Source: Pararoseomonas sp. SCSIO 73927 (lineage in GTDB: Bacteria; Pseudomonadota; Alphaproteobacteria; Acetobacterales; Acetobacteraceae). From it: 64,000 nucleotides of DNA. The stretch is from assembly GCF_037040815.1 (NCBI RefSeq), contig NZ_CP146232.1, positions 4,248,001-4,312,000 of the forward strand, read 5' to 3'. Positions 16,557 through 27,061 of this stretch are shown here, piece after piece (positions within the stretch are counted from its first letter, which is position 1; every line of letters begins with the position of its first letter). A model generated the notes under the pieces. It did not search any database, had not been told where the DNA came from, and saw only the letters and a list, made by a program, of their open reading frames with translations. The translations under genes and the position numbers were made by a program.

Positions 16557-19500
16557 ATGAAGATAATCGACAACACCTCACTGCTTCTCGGCGATGACCT
16601 AAAGGCGACGTTGGGGCGTGGCGCTCGGATCAAAATCGCAGCGTCCTGCTTCTCGATCTATGCGTTCGAGGCCCTGAAGGCGGAGTTTTCGAAGGTCGAA
16701 AGCCTACAGTTCATTTTCACAGCCCCGACCTTCGTCGCGACGGATGTGACTGACCGCCTCCGCAAGGAGCGGCGAGAGTTCTTCATCCCAAAGACGACGC
16801 GAGAGCGGGGGCTCTACGGCACCGAGTTCGAGATTCAGCTTCGCAACAAGCTCACGCAGCGCGCAGTCGCGCGCGAGTGCGCCGAATGGATACGAAAGAA
16901 GGCTCGCTTCAAGTCGAACAAGACTAAGGCACCGATGCAGCAGTTCATTCACGCAGGATCGGAAGCCGGCGACGTCGCCTACATGCCGATTAGCGGGTTC
17001 ACGGCCGTTGACCTGGGCTATCAGAAGGGCGACGCCGTCTCGAATCTCGTTACGCGCATCGACGATGCGGCGCACACACAGGTCTATCTGCAACTGTTCA
17101 ATCAGATCTGGAACGATGAGGACAAGGTCAGCGACGTCACCGCCGCCATCTGCGACCACATCGAGTCCGTCTACCAGGAAAATTCACCTGAACGGATCTA
17201 CTTCCACATCCTCTACAACCTCTTCCAGGATTTCCTCGAAGAGATTGATCAGGATGCGCTGCCAAACGATCTGACCGGCTACAAGGACAGCCTCGTCTGG
17301 AACAAGCTGTTCAACTACCAGAGGGATGCTGCCACTGGTATCATCAACAAGCTGGAGATGCACAACGGGTGCATTCTGGCGGACAGCGTCGGCCTCGGGA
17401 AAACCTTCACCGCGCTCGCGGTCATCAAATATTACGAACTGCGCAATCGGTCGGTGCTCGTCCTGTGCCCGAAGAAGCTTGCGGACAATTGGCGCAACTA
17501 CAACACCAATCTGACCACGAACATCTTCGCCAAGGACCGCTTCAACTACGACGTACTGAGCCATACCGATCTCTCCCGCACCTCAGGAGAGGCGTTCGGG
17601 ATTCCGCTGAACCGCGTGAACTGGGGTAACTACGATCTCGTCGTCATCGATGAGTCGCACAATTTCCGGAACAACGATGTCTTTAAGGATCGGGAGACCC
17701 GCTACCAGAAACTGATGAACAAGGTCATCCGCGCCGGCGTGAAGACCAAGGTTCTGATGCTGTCGGCGACGCCGGTGAACAACCGGTTCAACGACCTGCG
17801 CAATCAGCTCGCGCTGGCCTATGAAGGGGATTCAGAAAACCTCAGCCGCAAGCTGAAAACCAAGACCGGGATCGAAGAGATTTTCCGGCGCGCCCAAAAG
17901 GCGTTCAATGCCTGGTCGGATCTGCCGCCGCACGAGCGAACCGCAGCCGCAATCCTGAAGGCCCTGGACTTCGATTTCTTCGAGATGCTCGATGCCGTGA
18001 CGATCGCCCGGTCGCGCAAGCATATCGAGACTTTCTACGACACCAAGGATATCGGAAAATTCCCCCAGCGCCGAAAGCCGCTGTCGTACCAATGCCCGAT
18101 CACTCATCGCTCCGACGTGCTCGGCCTCAACGACATCTTCGGCAGCCTGTCGGTGCTCAAGCTCGCTGTTTATGCCCCGATCAGCTACATTCTGCCGAGC
18201 CGGCTGCGGAAGTACGAAGAAATCTACGACACCCAGGTGGAGGGTGGTCGCGGCAAGCTGCGCCAGGCTGACCGCGAGCGTAGCCTTCAGGCGCTTATGA
18301 CCACCAACCTGCTCAAGCGGTTGGAGAGTTCGGTCGAAGCCTTCCGCCTCACCCTGCGGGCGCTCAGCGGCAACATCGCGCAGACCCTTAAGGCGATCGA
18401 GACCTTTGAGCGCACGGGCGCCGCCGCGAGTGTGACCGACCATCTCGGCGATCCCGGTTTCGATCCCGACGATGATGATCTGAATGGTCTGGATGAGTTC
18501 ACGGTCGGCAAGAAGATTCAGATCAGTCTGTCGGACATGGACCTTCCATCGTGGAAGCACGACCTCACCGCGGATCTCACGCTGATCGGTGACCTGATCG
18601 CCTCGATGGACAAGGTGGTTCCGGAGGATGATGCCAAGCTGCAGCATCTGAAGGACGTCATCACCCGCAAGGTCGCTGACCCGCTCAACCCCGGCAACCG
18701 CAAGGTTCTGATCTTCACCGCCTTCGCAGACACGGCGAAGTACCTCTACGCCAATTTGGCGCCGGCCTTTCTTCAGTCGCACGGCCTGCACTGCGGCATG
18801 GTCACCGGCTCCGACGCGCCGAAGAGCACGCTGAAGAAAAGCTATGACTTCCAGTCCCTGCTGACCCTGTTCTCGCCGCGCGCAAAGGAGAAGCATCTGG
18901 TCCTGCCGCACGAAACCGGCGAGATCGACATCCTTATCGGAACGGATTGCATCTCCGAGGGCCAGAACCTCCAGGATTGCGACTATCTGATCAACTACGA
19001 CATTCATTGGAACCCGGTGCGGATCATCCAGCGGTTTGGCCGCATCGACCGTATCGGGTCTCCCAATGCGCAAATCCAGCTCGTCAACTATTGGCCGGAA
19101 ATCTCGCTGGACGAGTACATCAATCTCAAGGAGCGCGTCGAAAACCGCATGATGATCGCCGACGTCACGGCGACCGGCGACGACAACGTGCTGACGGCCA
19201 AGAGCAGCGACATTGCCTACCGGAAGGAGCAGCTCAAGCGGCTCCAGGAAGAGGTGATCGAGCTGGAGGACGTGCGGACCGGGATTTCCATCACGGATCT
19301 CGGCCTCAACGATTTCCGTATGGACCTTCTGAACCACATCAAGGAGCACGGCGATCTCGAGCATCTGCCCAACGGCATGCACGCGGTTGTGCCGGCACAG
19401 CCGGCGCTCGGGCTGAAGCCCGGTGTGATCTTCGCGCTGAAGAACATCCATGACAGCGTGAACATCAACCAGCAGAACCGGCTGCACCCTTATTACCTCG

Positions 19501-19829
19501 TCTATGTCGGTCACGGCGGTGGGGTCATCATCGACCATACCGAGGTGAAGTGCTTGCTCGATCTGATCCGCACGAGCTGCAAGGGCCAGGCAGAGCCGAT
19601 CCGGGCGGTCTGCCAGCTGTTCAACGAGCGGACGCAGGACGGCCGGAAGATGGAGCATTGCTCCGCCCTTCTGAGTGCGGCGATCCGCTCGATGATAGAG
19701 GTCAAGGAAGAGAAGGACATTGACAGCCTGTTCAGCGGTGGGCGGACCACGGCGCTGGTCCACACCATCGCCGGGCTCGACGATTTCGAGCTGATCGCCT
19801 TCCTCGTGATCGAGGAGGGGGCCACATGA
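16557..19829 (+). CDS. SNF2-type helicase with phospholipase D-like N-terminal region
   Basis: This 1090-residue protein starts MKIIDNTSLLLGDDLKATLG. The N-terminal 200 residues resemble the PLD-like part of restriction-associated helicases (ARIKIAASCFSIYAFEALK), but I do not see an intact HKD motif. The helicase core has ILADSVGLGKTFTALAVIKY (Walker A near residue 275), LVVIDESHNFRN (DESH near 364), LMLSATPVNNR and IIQRFGRIDRIGSPN (motif VI near 828). Such proteins translocate on double-stranded DNA. The stop overlaps the DUF4391 start by four bases (ATGA). With DUF4391, Mod and Res it makes a gene set I have seen beside type III-like restriction genes; the helicase may act in target scanning or DNA destruction, which is inference. 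Confidence 0.85.
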   Translation: MKIIDNTSLLLGDDLKATLGRGARIKIAASCFSIYAFEALKAEFSKVESLQFIFTAPTFVATDVTDRLRKERREFFIPKTTRERGLYGTEFEIQLRNKLTQRAVARECAEWIRKKARFKSNKTKAPMQQFIHAGSEAGDVAYMPISGFTAVDLGYQKGDAVSNLVTRIDDAAHTQVYLQLFNQIWNDEDKVSDVTAAICDHIESVYQENSPERIYFHILYNLFQDFLEEIDQDALPNDLTGYKDSLVWNKLFNYQRDAATGIINKLEMHNGCILADSVGLGKTFTALAVIKYYELRNRSVLVLCPKKLADNWRNYNTNLTTNIFAKDRFNYDVLSHTDLSRTSGEAFGIPLNRVNWGNYDLVVIDESHNFRNNDVFKDRETRYQKLMNKVIRAGVKTKVLMLSATPVNNRFNDLRNQLALAYEGDSENLSRKLKTKTGIEEIFRRAQKAFNAWSDLPPHERTAAAILKALDFDFFEMLDAVTIARSRKHIETFYDTKDIGKFPQRRKPLSYQCPITHRSDVLGLNDIFGSLSVLKLAVYAPISYILPSRLRKYEEIYDTQVEGGRGKLRQADRERSLQALMTTNLLKRLESSVEAFRLTLRALSGNIAQTLKAIETFERTGAAASVTDHLGDPGFDPDDDDLNGLDEFTVGKKIQISLSDMDLPSWKHDLTADLTLIGDLIASMDKVVPEDDAKLQHLKDVITRKVADPLNPGNRKVLIFTAFADTAKYLYANLAPAFLQSHGLHCGMVTGSDAPKSTLKKSYDFQSLLTLFSPRAKEKHLVLPHETGEIDILIGTDCISEGQNLQDCDYLINYDIHWNPVRIIQRFGRIDRIGSPNAQIQLVNYWPEISLDEYINLKERVENRMMIADVTATGDDNVLTAKSSDIAYRKEQLKRLQEEVIELEDVRTGISITDLGLNDFRMDLLNHIKEHGDLEHLPNGMHAVVPAQPALGLKPGVIFALKNIHDSVNINQQNRLHPYYLVYVGHGGGVIIDHTEVKCLLDLIRTSCKGQAEPIRAVCQLFNERTQDGRKMEHCSALLSAAIRSMIEVKEEKDIDSLFSGGRTTALVHTIAGLDDFELIAFLVIEEGAT

Positions 19830-20530
19830 CGGCAGCGTTCTTCGATTATCCCAAGGCTGCAGCATTCGGCCGGGTTGTCCCCAAAAGCCGCATATACGAG
19901 CACGCTGGTGCCAGCACGGCGCTCCGGGATCTGTTCGTCACCCAGGTCGATCAGATCGTCTGGAAGTACAAGCTGGCGCCGGAAACGACCAACCTCGCGG
20001 CGACGAAGGCCGTCAGCGAGATTCAGGTGTTCGGCATCAGCATGCGCTCCAGCAAGCTCGACGAAGATGTGTTGCGCGCGATCGACCGCGCGATCCCGTT
20101 CCCGCTGATCTTCGAGCTCACATGGTCCGGAAAGCGCAAGGCGGTGGCCGCTTTCAAGCGGCCGAGTGATGCCGATTCCACGAAGTGGGTTGTCAGCGGC
20201 TATTTCGCGACCGATTGGGCACCTGACGACACGGCGCGTCGGCCGTTGCCGGTCGCCCTCAATCTCGGCGGTCTCTACGACTCCCTCATCACGGCGCTGA
20301 TGCCGAAGTCCGCCGCCGAAGCGGAGCAAGCCGGTGAGGACATCCAGGCGCGTGTGGCGCGGATGGAGGCGATCCGGGCCAAGGCGCGGGAGGTGGACCG
20401 GATCAGGGCCCGCCTGGCCCGCGAGAAGCAGTTCAACAAGCGCGTGGCGATCAATGCCGAGTTGCGCGCCGCACGGCAGGAACTGGAGCGCCTTTCTAGC
20501 GGCGCTCCCGTCACTGCTGCGACGAACTAG
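19826..20530 (+). CDS. DUF4391 domain protein
   Basis: A 234-residue protein beginning MTAAFFDYPKAAAFGRVVPK. Features of DUF4391 are the N-terminal FVTQVDQIVWKYKLAPETTN, VSEIQVFGISM, PFPLIFEL and RKAVAAFKR, followed by a charged C-terminal coiled coil (about residues 165-230, rich in R, E, A and K). Function is unknown. The family is nearly always found between an SNF2-type helicase and a type III-like methylase, as here, so it is probably a subunit or adaptor of that complex. Its start lies within the helicase stop (ATGA overlap), and 13 bases separate its stop from the Mod start. Confidence 0.8.
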   Translation: MTAAFFDYPKAAAFGRVVPKSRIYEHAGASTALRDLFVTQVDQIVWKYKLAPETTNLAATKAVSEIQVFGISMRSSKLDEDVLRAIDRAIPFPLIFELTWSGKRKAVAAFKRPSDADSTKWVVSGYFATDWAPDDTARRPLPVALNLGGLYDSLITALMPKSAAEAEQAGEDIQARVARMEAIRAKAREVDRIRARLAREKQFNKRVAINAELRAARQELERLSSGAPVTAATN

Positions 20531-20543
20531 TAAGGGAATGACG

Positions 20544-22646
20544 ATGGAAAAGCTGAAGATGCACAGCCCTGACCTGAGCCAGGAGAACATCGCGAAGATC
20601 CGCGACCTGTTCCCCAGCTGTGTGACCGAGGCACGCGACGAGGTGACGGGGGTAGTGCGTCTAGCGGTAGACTTCGATCAGCTGCGCCAGGAGCTGAGCG
20701 ACAACATCGTCGAAGGGCCACAGGAGCGGTACCGGTTGGATTGGCCCGGAAAACGCGAGGCGTTGATCACTGCGAACTCCCCCCTCTCAAAAACCTTACG
20801 ACCTGCACAGGACGAAAGCGTCAACTTCGACACGACGAAGAACCTATTCATCGAAGGCGACAACCTTGAGACCCTGAAACTGCTACAGGAAACCTATCTC
20901 GGTCAGGTGAAGCTGATCTACATCGACCCTCCCTATAATACTGGTAAGGACTTCATCTATCGGGACAACTTCACCGCAGCCAAAGAGCAGTTCGAGATAG
21001 ACGCGGGGGAGAAAACTGCCGAAGGCGGGCGTCTGGTGGCGAACCCGGATACGCGCGGTCGATATCACTCGGACTGGATGTCGATGATCTATGCGCGTCT
21101 GACGGTCGCGAAGAGGCTCTTGAAGGATGATGGGATTATCCTCGTCAGCATCGACGACTACGAACAGGCTGCGCTCCGAAAGTTGATGGACCAGGTCTTC
21201 GGCGAGACAAACTTCGTGGCTCAACTGGTCTGGGAGAAAGGCCGAAAGAACGATGCAAAGTTCTTTTCCGTTGGTCACGAATACATGATGGTCTTCGCTA
21301 AGAACGTGACGCGGCTACGCGAGAAGCAAGAAATTTGGCGGGAAGAGAAGCCCGGTGCGCGCGATATATGGGCCGAATTCGTCAGGCTACGCGAAGTTCA
21401 TGGTGATAACTTCAAGGCGATCGAGGCTGATCTTTCTCAATGGTACTCCGACCTGCCGAAGGGCCATCCTGCAAAGAAGTGGGCGCGGTACAAGCGGGTC
21501 GATGAAAACGGTCCCTGGCGAGACCGCGATATCTCTTGGCCCGGTGGAGATGGGCCGCGATATGATGTGATCCACCCCAAGACTGGGCAACCCTGTGAAG
21601 TGCCGGAGCGCGGCTGGATCTACGCAAACTCAAATGAAATGCAGAGACAGATCAAGCTCGGACTGGTTGAGTTTCGCGACGACCATACACAACCACCTTT
21701 CAGGAAGGCCCATATTCGACCGATCCCCGAAGAGGCGGATGGAAGCCAAGTCGACTCGAATGATGTTGATGACGATAGCGAAGAGGAAGCGGATTTCGCC
21801 ACGCAGGTTCGTGGGTCGTATTTCTATAAGCAATCACAAGTCTCGGTAAGATACCTGCGCAAGCTCATGGGGGCGAAGGTCTTCACGAACCCCAAGGATC
21901 ACGATGAGTTGGCAAAACTGATCGAATATATGACGCCGAATGACCGTGCCGCCCTCGTGATGGACTTCTTTGCTGGATCGGCCAGTACCGCCGAAGCTGT
22001 CTTCCGGGCTAATGCCACCTTTGGAACCAACCATCGTTTCATCATGGTTCAGCTCCCCGAGAATTTGCAGGAGGCAGAAGCCTCGACCACAGGGACTGCG
22101 AAGAAGACGGTGCAGGCCGCAATCAAGCTCATGAAGAAGAATGGTCGACCGCTGGTCTTGTCTGAAGTGTCTAAAGAACGCGTGAGACAGGCCGGGGCAG
22201 CGGTGGTGTCGGAGACTTGCGATCCGGGTTGGAACCGCGATGTCGGCTTCCGGGTCCTGAAGGTCGATACGTCCAACATGCAGGACGTGTACTACCGCCC
22301 TGACGAGATCGATCAGAAGGACCTCCTCGCTGCCGTCGACAACATCAAGTCCGACCGCACCCCTGAGGACCTGCTGTTCCAGGTGCTCGTCGACTGGGGC
22401 GTGGACCTGACGCTGCCGATCCAGCGCGAGACCATACAGGGCAAGACCGTGTTCTTCGTGGACGGAAATGCGCTGGTCGCCTGCTTCGAGACCGGCGTGA
22501 CGGAGGAGCTGGTGAAGGAACTTGCCGGCCGCGAGCCGCTGCGCGTGGTTTTCCGCGACAACGGCTTCGTGTCCGATGCGGTGAAGATCAACGTCGAACA
22601 GGTCTTCCGCCAAGTCTCGCCTGGCACCGACGTCAAGTCGATATAA
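20544..22646 (+). CDS. Type III-like site-specific DNA methyltransferase (Mod)
   Basis: The 700-residue product has the beta-class order of amino-methyltransferase motifs: [14 protein letters not shown] (DPPY near residue 129) precedes [15 protein letters not shown] (motif I near 475). [15 protein letters not shown] and [15 protein letters not shown] are typical of type III Mod proteins. Between them (about residues 215-455) lies the target recognition region, visibly lower in GC than the rest. Expected reaction: N6-methylation of adenine using S-adenosylmethionine. The ATG at 20544 is better spaced from AAGGGA than the ATG at 20538. The acidic run near 21,760 (DDDSEEEAD) is unusual. It is co-transcribed with Res, whose start follows eleven bases later. 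Confidence 0.88.
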   Translation: MEKLKMHSPDLSQENIAKIRDLFPSCVTEARDEVTGVVRLAVDFDQLRQELSDNIVEGPQERYRLDWPGKREALITANSPLSKTLRPAQDESVNFDTTKNLFIEGDNLETLKLLQETYLGQVKLIYIDPPYNTGKDFIYRDNFTAAKEQFEIDAGEKTAEGGRLVANPDTRGRYHSDWMSMIYARLTVAKRLLKDDGIILVSIDDYEQAALRKLMDQVFGETNFVAQLVWEKGRKNDAKFFSVGHEYMMVFAKNVTRLREKQEIWREEKPGARDIWAEFVRLREVHGDNFKAIEADLSQWYSDLPKGHPAKKWARYKRVDENGPWRDRDISWPGGDGPRYDVIHPKTGQPCEVPERGWIYANSNEMQRQIKLGLVEFRDDHTQPPFRKAHIRPIPEEADGSQVDSNDVDDDSEEEADFATQVRGSYFYKQSQVSVRYLRKLMGAKVFTNPKDHDELAKLIEYMTPNDRAALVMDFFAGSASTAEAVFRANATFGTNHRFIMVQLPENLQEAEASTTGTAKKTVQAAIKLMKKNGRPLVLSEVSKERVRQAGAAVVSETCDPGWNRDVGFRVLKVDTSNMQDVYYRPDEIDQKDLLAAVDNIKSDRTPEDLLFQVLVDWGVDLTLPIQRETIQGKTVFFVDGNALVACFETGVTEELVKELAGREPLRVVFRDNGFVSDAVKINVEQVFRQVSPGTDVKSI

Positions 22647-22656
22647 GGGAGTGGCC

Positions 22657-25600
22657 ATGAAGCTTAAATTCAAGGTCCAACCCTATCAGACGCAGGCCGT
22701 GACTGCGGTCGTGGACTGCTTCGCCGGACAGCCGATGTCGAACGGGATTACCTACCGGATCGATCCCGGCCGGAAGGCTCAGACGAGCGCCTTCGAGGAG
22801 GGGTTCAAGAACCCCGATCTCGCGCTGACCGAGCTTCAGGTGCTGGCCAACATCAAGGACGTCCAGCGCCGCCAGAACCTGCCTCTTTCCGACAAGCTGG
22901 TCGCCAGCGCCGGATGCCGGATCAACCTCGACATCGAGATGGAGACGGGGACCGGCAAGACCTATTGCTACATCAAGACGATCTTCGAGATGAACAAGCG
23001 CTACGGCTGGTCGAAGTTCATCATCATGGTGCCGTCGATTGCCATCCGGGAGGGCGTCCACAAGTCGCTGCAGATCACCGCCGACCACTTCACCGAGAGC
23101 TACGGAAAGAAGGCGCGCTTCTTCATCTACAATTCCAAGCGGCTGCACGAGCTGGAGAGCTTCTCGTCGGACGCCGGCATCAACGTGATGATCATCAACA
23201 TCCAGGCGTTCGCGGCGCGCGGCGCTGACAACCGCCGCATCTATGAGGAGCTGGACGACTTCCAATCACGCAAGCCCATCGACGTCATCGCCAGCAATCG
23301 GCCGATCCTGATCCTCGACGAGCCGCAGAAGATGGAAGGCGCAGCCACGATGGAGGCGCTGCCGAAGTTCAAGCCGCTCATGATCCTGCGCTACTCGGCG
23401 ACCCATAAGACGCAGCACAACCGTGTTCACCGGCTGGATGCGCTCGACGCCTATAACCAGAAGCTGGTGAAAAAGATCGCCGTCCGGGGCATCCAGACGC
23501 GGGGGCTCGCCGGCACCAACGCCTACCTCTACCTCGAGGGGATCGAGATATCGAAAAAGGCGCCGGTAGCCCGGCTTGAAATCGAGGTGAAGCTCGCGAG
23601 CGGCGAGATCAAGCGTCAGCTCAAGCGACTGGAGTTCCGAGACGACCTATTCGCCGAGTCCGGCGAGCTGGACCAGTACCGCGACGGCTTCACGATCTCC
23701 CAGATCGACGCGCGCAACGACACGGTCGAGTTCACCAACGGCGTAGTGCTCCGCGCCGGGGAGGCGACCGGCGATGTGTCCGAGCGCGACATCCGGCGCA
23801 TCCAAATCCGCGAGACGATCAAGGCGCATCTCGACAAGGAGAAGCAGCTCTTCGCCCAGGGCATCAAGGTGCTGTCGCTGTTCTTCATCGACGAGGTCGT
23901 GAAGTACCGCGATTACGCACAGCCGGATGAGAAGGGCGAGTACGCCCGCGTCTTCGAGGAGGAGTACGAGCTTCTCAAGGCAGAATATCTGGCTGAGCTG
24001 GCGATTGATAACGACGCCTACCGGAAGCACCTGGCGGGCATCGATGCAGCCAAGACGCACAACGGCTATTTCGCGATCGACAAGAAGACCAACCGGCTGA
24101 AGGACCCCGCCGTCGGGGCGCGATCGGTCGATTCAGACGATGTCGACGCCTACGACCTGATCCTGAAGGACAAGGAACGGCTGCTGTCCTTCGCAGAACC
24201 CACGCGGTTCATCTTCTCGCATTCCGCACTCCGCGAAGGGTGGGACAATCCCAACGTCTTCGTCATGTGCATGCTCAAGCACAGCGACAACACCGTCTCA
24301 CGGCGCCAGGAAGTGGGCCGGGGACTCCGGCTGTCGGTCGATCAGAATGGCGACCGGATGGACAACCCCGCAGTCGTCCATGACATCAACGTCCTCACGG
24401 TCGTCGCCAGCGAGAGTTACAATAACTTCGTGGCCGGCCTCCAGAAGGAGATCGCCGACACGCTGACGTCGCGCCCGCGGAAGGCGACGGAGGCCTATTT
24501 CACCGGGAAGACCATCACGACCGATGCTGGCCCGATCGAGATCACGCCGGCCATGGCGAAGCAGATTTACCGCTACCTCGTGAAGAACGATTATTCCGAC
24601 GACGCAGACCAGATCACCAGCGCCTACCACCAGGCGAAGGAGGCCGGAACCCTGGCGGCCTTGCCGGATGAGCTGAAGGTGCATGCCGATCAGATTTTCC
24701 AGATCATCGACAGTGTGTTCAGCGATGCGCAGCTCCCGAAGGTCGAGGACGGCCGCAAGCCAAAGACAAATCCGCTCAATGAGAATTTCGAGAAAAAGGA
24801 GTTCCAGGAGCTCTGGCGGCGTATCAATCAGAAGGCTGTTTATCGGGTCGAGTTCGACTCCGATGAATTGGTCCGAAAGTGCGTAAGCGCCCTTGATAGC
24901 CAGCTTCGCGTGACGCCGCTCCAGTACACGGTTCAGACCGGCATACAGGGTGACGGGTTAACGGACGAACAGCTGAAGGCAGGTGATGGTTTTGCCCTGA
25001 CACGCTCAACGACCGAACGCGGCGGATCTGTCCATTCGCTTGTGAAGTACGACCTCCTCGGGAAGGTCGCCGAAAATACTGAGCTCACTCGCAAGAGTGC
25101 AGCCGAAATCCTGACCAGCATCCAGGCCAGCGTGTTCGGGCAGTTCAAGGAGAATCCAGAGCACTTCATCGCCGAGGCGTCGCGGATCATTGCCGAGCAG
25201 AAGGCCACGATGGTGATCGAGCGGCTTGCTTATGACGGGCTCGCTGAGCGCTACGACGTCGACATCTTCACTGCGAACCAGACTGGCCAGGACTTCTCCA
25301 AGGCATCGGCCAAGCTCAAGCGGCACGTGTACGATTACGTGGTCACCGACTCCGAGATCGAACGAAAGTTTGCCGACGAGCTGGATACTGCGAGCGAGGT
25401 GGTGGTCTACGCCAAGCTGCCACGCGGCTTCCTGATCCCGACGCCGGTGGGCGACTACAACCCCGATTGGGCGATCTCCTTCAAGGAGGGAAGCGTCAAG
25501 CACATCTACTTCGTTGCCGAGACCAAGGGCACCATGTCCTCGATGAAGCTCCGCGAGATCGAGAACACCAAGATCGCTTGCGCGCGGAAATTCTTCGACG

Positions 25601-25695
25601 AGATCGGTCAGCGCGTGTCCGAGGATCGGGTCAAGTATGACGTGGTGACGAGTTACGAGAAGCTCATGGATATCGTGGGGCGAGCTGCTGCATAG
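22657..25695 (+). CDS. Type III-like restriction enzyme Res subunit (helicase-nuclease)
   Basis: The 1012-residue protein starts [20 protein letters not shown]. The helicase core shows [20 protein letters not shown] (Walker A near residue 98), [11 protein letters not shown] (DEPQ variant of the DEAD box near 221), [10 protein letters not shown] and a C-terminal [16 protein letters not shown] with [14 protein letters not shown] (motif VI near 550). The final 100 residues hold a PD-(D/E)XK nuclease: [10 protein letters not shown] near 936 and [12 protein letters not shown] near 955. With Mod it should cleave unmethylated invading DNA in an ATP-dependent way. An ATG at 22657 preceded by AAGGGA is preferred over a GTG at 22651. 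A 43-base gap with a short hairpin separates it from the SIR2 gene. Confidence 0.88.
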   Translation: MKLKFKVQPYQTQAVTAVVDCFAGQPMSNGITYRIDPGRKAQTSAFEEGFKNPDLALTELQVLANIKDVQRRQNLPLSDKLVASAGCRINLDIEMETGTGKTYCYIKTIFEMNKRYGWSKFIIMVPSIAIREGVHKSLQITADHFTESYGKKARFFIYNSKRLHELESFSSDAGINVMIINIQAFAARGADNRRIYEELDDFQSRKPIDVIASNRPILILDEPQKMEGAATMEALPKFKPLMILRYSATHKTQHNRVHRLDALDAYNQKLVKKIAVRGIQTRGLAGTNAYLYLEGIEISKKAPVARLEIEVKLASGEIKRQLKRLEFRDDLFAESGELDQYRDGFTISQIDARNDTVEFTNGVVLRAGEATGDVSERDIRRIQIRETIKAHLDKEKQLFAQGIKVLSLFFIDEVVKYRDYAQPDEKGEYARVFEEEYELLKAEYLAELAIDNDAYRKHLAGIDAAKTHNGYFAIDKKTNRLKDPAVGARSVDSDDVDAYDLILKDKERLLSFAEPTRFIFSHSALREGWDNPNVFVMCMLKHSDNTVSRRQEVGRGLRLSVDQNGDRMDNPAVVHDINVLTVVASESYNNFVAGLQKEIADTLTSRPRKATEAYFTGKTITTDAGPIEITPAMAKQIYRYLVKNDYSDDADQITSAYHQAKEAGTLAALPDELKVHADQIFQIIDSVFSDAQLPKVEDGRKPKTNPLNENFEKKEFQELWRRINQKAVYRVEFDSDELVRKCVSALDSQLRVTPLQYTVQTGIQGDGLTDEQLKAGDGFALTRSTTERGGSVHSLVKYDLLGKVAENTELTRKSAAEILTSIQASVFGQFKENPEHFIAEASRIIAEQKATMVIERLAYDGLAERYDVDIFTANQTGQDFSKASAKLKRHVYDYVVTDSEIERKFADELDTASEVVVYAKLPRGFLIPTPVGDYNPDWAISFKEGSVKHIYFVAETKGTMSSMKLREIENTKIACARKFFDEIGQRVSEDRVKYDVVTSYEKLMDIVGRAAA

Positions 25696-25738
25696 AGTTG
25701 AGGCGGTTACCTGATGCAGTGAGCGCAGGGGAGATTCA

Positions 25739-27061
25739 ATGGACGAAGACGCCAGAGAAGCCAGATTTCATTTTCTGCGGGATGGCAATTCTGAACCGAA
25801 TAGCCTCGACTGGAACAAGGGGATCGAGAGTGCCCGCCAGGCGATTTCCGAGGCTATGAATGCCAAGAACATCGCGTTCTTGCTCGGCGCCGGATGTTCC
25901 TCCCTGATGAAGGGCAAAAAGGAACTCGGCATTGCAACCATGGCGCCCCTGGCCAAGGAGTTTTGCGGAGAAACCCTCGATGCGCGCGCGGCGGGCTTCT
26001 ACGCCGATCCGCCGGTGGTCGGCGCTGCCCCGGCGCCATGGCGACTGACCAAGGACGAACTCGAATATCTCGATGCACTCGGGATCGATCTGGCGAAGGA
26101 TTACAGCCGCAACCTGGAACGCCTGATGGAGGTGCTGTTCGCGCAGCGGTTCGTGCTGCGCCAGAGCGAGAATGCCGCTCTTCACCCCTACCGCGCTGTT
26201 CTCGACGGCATTATCAAGAAGGTCCAGGATTTCCTCTGGACACGTGTCACCCAAGGGGCCTTCGCCACGGACGGCGACACCACCGTGCGCGACCTCTACG
26301 AGCGGTTCTACAAAAAGCTGGTCCTGCGCGATCGGTCCTTGCCCCGACCGTGGGTGTTCACGACCAACTATGATCATTTCAGCGAATTGGCGATGGATCG
26401 GCTTGGCATTCCCTATGCCAACGGCTTTTCCGGCGTCGTGGAACGTCGCTTCAATCCGGCGATCTTCCGCTATGCCCTGGCCGAACAGCTCGACGTCGCC
26501 AGCCGCAAGTGGACCGCCGTCGACGCCTTCGTCTATCTCTGCAAATTGCATGGCTCGGTCACTTGGACCGAAGACGATCATGGCCTGTTCCCGATCAAGG
26601 AAGTCTGGCCGCCGGAATCCACGAACCAGATGCTGATCTATCCGACGCCGGCGAAACAGAACTCTTCGCTCGGCTCGCCCTATGCAGACATGTTTCGGGA
26701 ATTTCAGTCCCGGATCGTGCGCGAGCAGAGCGTTCTCATCACGGCCGGCTACGCCTTCGGCGATGAGCACCTGAACAACATTATCTACCAGGCGCTAACG
26801 ATCCCGACGTTCCGTCTGGTGATCTTCGCGGCGCCGGATACGGGCGGCGAGATCGCCAAGCTGCGAGCGCTGCGAGACCCGCGCATCTGGATCATCGGGG
26901 GCGACGGTCCTGCCGAGGGAACCAGGGCTCACTACTTCGACATGATCGTCGAGCATTTCATGCCACAGCGCCCCAGCGACAGGATCGATGACGCCGTTCG
27001 CAAGGTGTTGTCCGAACTGGCGCCGAAGAGGGATGACGAGACTAAGGTTGGCGGGGCATGA
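25739..27061 (+). CDS. SIR2-family defence protein (partner of HerA)
   Basis: The 440-residue product carries SIR2 NAD-binding features: NIAFLLGAGCSSLMKGKKEL (GAG motif at residues 50-52), WVFTTNYDHFSELAMDRLGI near 207 and KLHGSVTW near 270 with the catalytic-type histidine. Near 330 comes SVLITAGYAFGDEHLNN, the usual late SIR2 motif. Bacterial SIR2 proteins of this type deplete NAD when phage is sensed. The immediate HerA partner (four-base ATGA overlap) matches the known SIR2-HerA anti-phage pair, in which the two form a large complex. GGGGAG lies eight bases before the ATG. The gene appears to be transcribed together with the upstream restriction-like block. Confidence 0.85.
   Translation: MDEDAREARFHFLRDGNSEPNSLDWNKGIESARQAISEAMNAKNIAFLLGAGCSSLMKGKKELGIATMAPLAKEFCGETLDARAAGFYADPPVVGAAPAPWRLTKDELEYLDALGIDLAKDYSRNLERLMEVLFAQRFVLRQSENAALHPYRAVLDGIIKKVQDFLWTRVTQGAFATDGDTTVRDLYERFYKKLVLRDRSLPRPWVFTTNYDHFSELAMDRLGIPYANGFSGVVERRFNPAIFRYALAEQLDVASRKWTAVDAFVYLCKLHGSVTWTEDDHGLFPIKEVWPPESTNQMLIYPTPAKQNSSLGSPYADMFREFQSRIVREQSVLITAGYAFGDEHLNNIIYQALTIPTFRLVIFAAPDTGGEIAKLRALRDPRIWIIGGDGPAEGTRAHYFDMIVEHFMPQRPSDRIDDAVRKVLSELAPKRDDETKVGGA

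Noticed and set aside
17832..19865. Long minus-strand open frame (677 codons) opposite the helicase gene
   Set aside because: The helicase motifs on the plus strand are intact, and the reverse frame shows no domain and an Arg/Leu/Val-biased composition.
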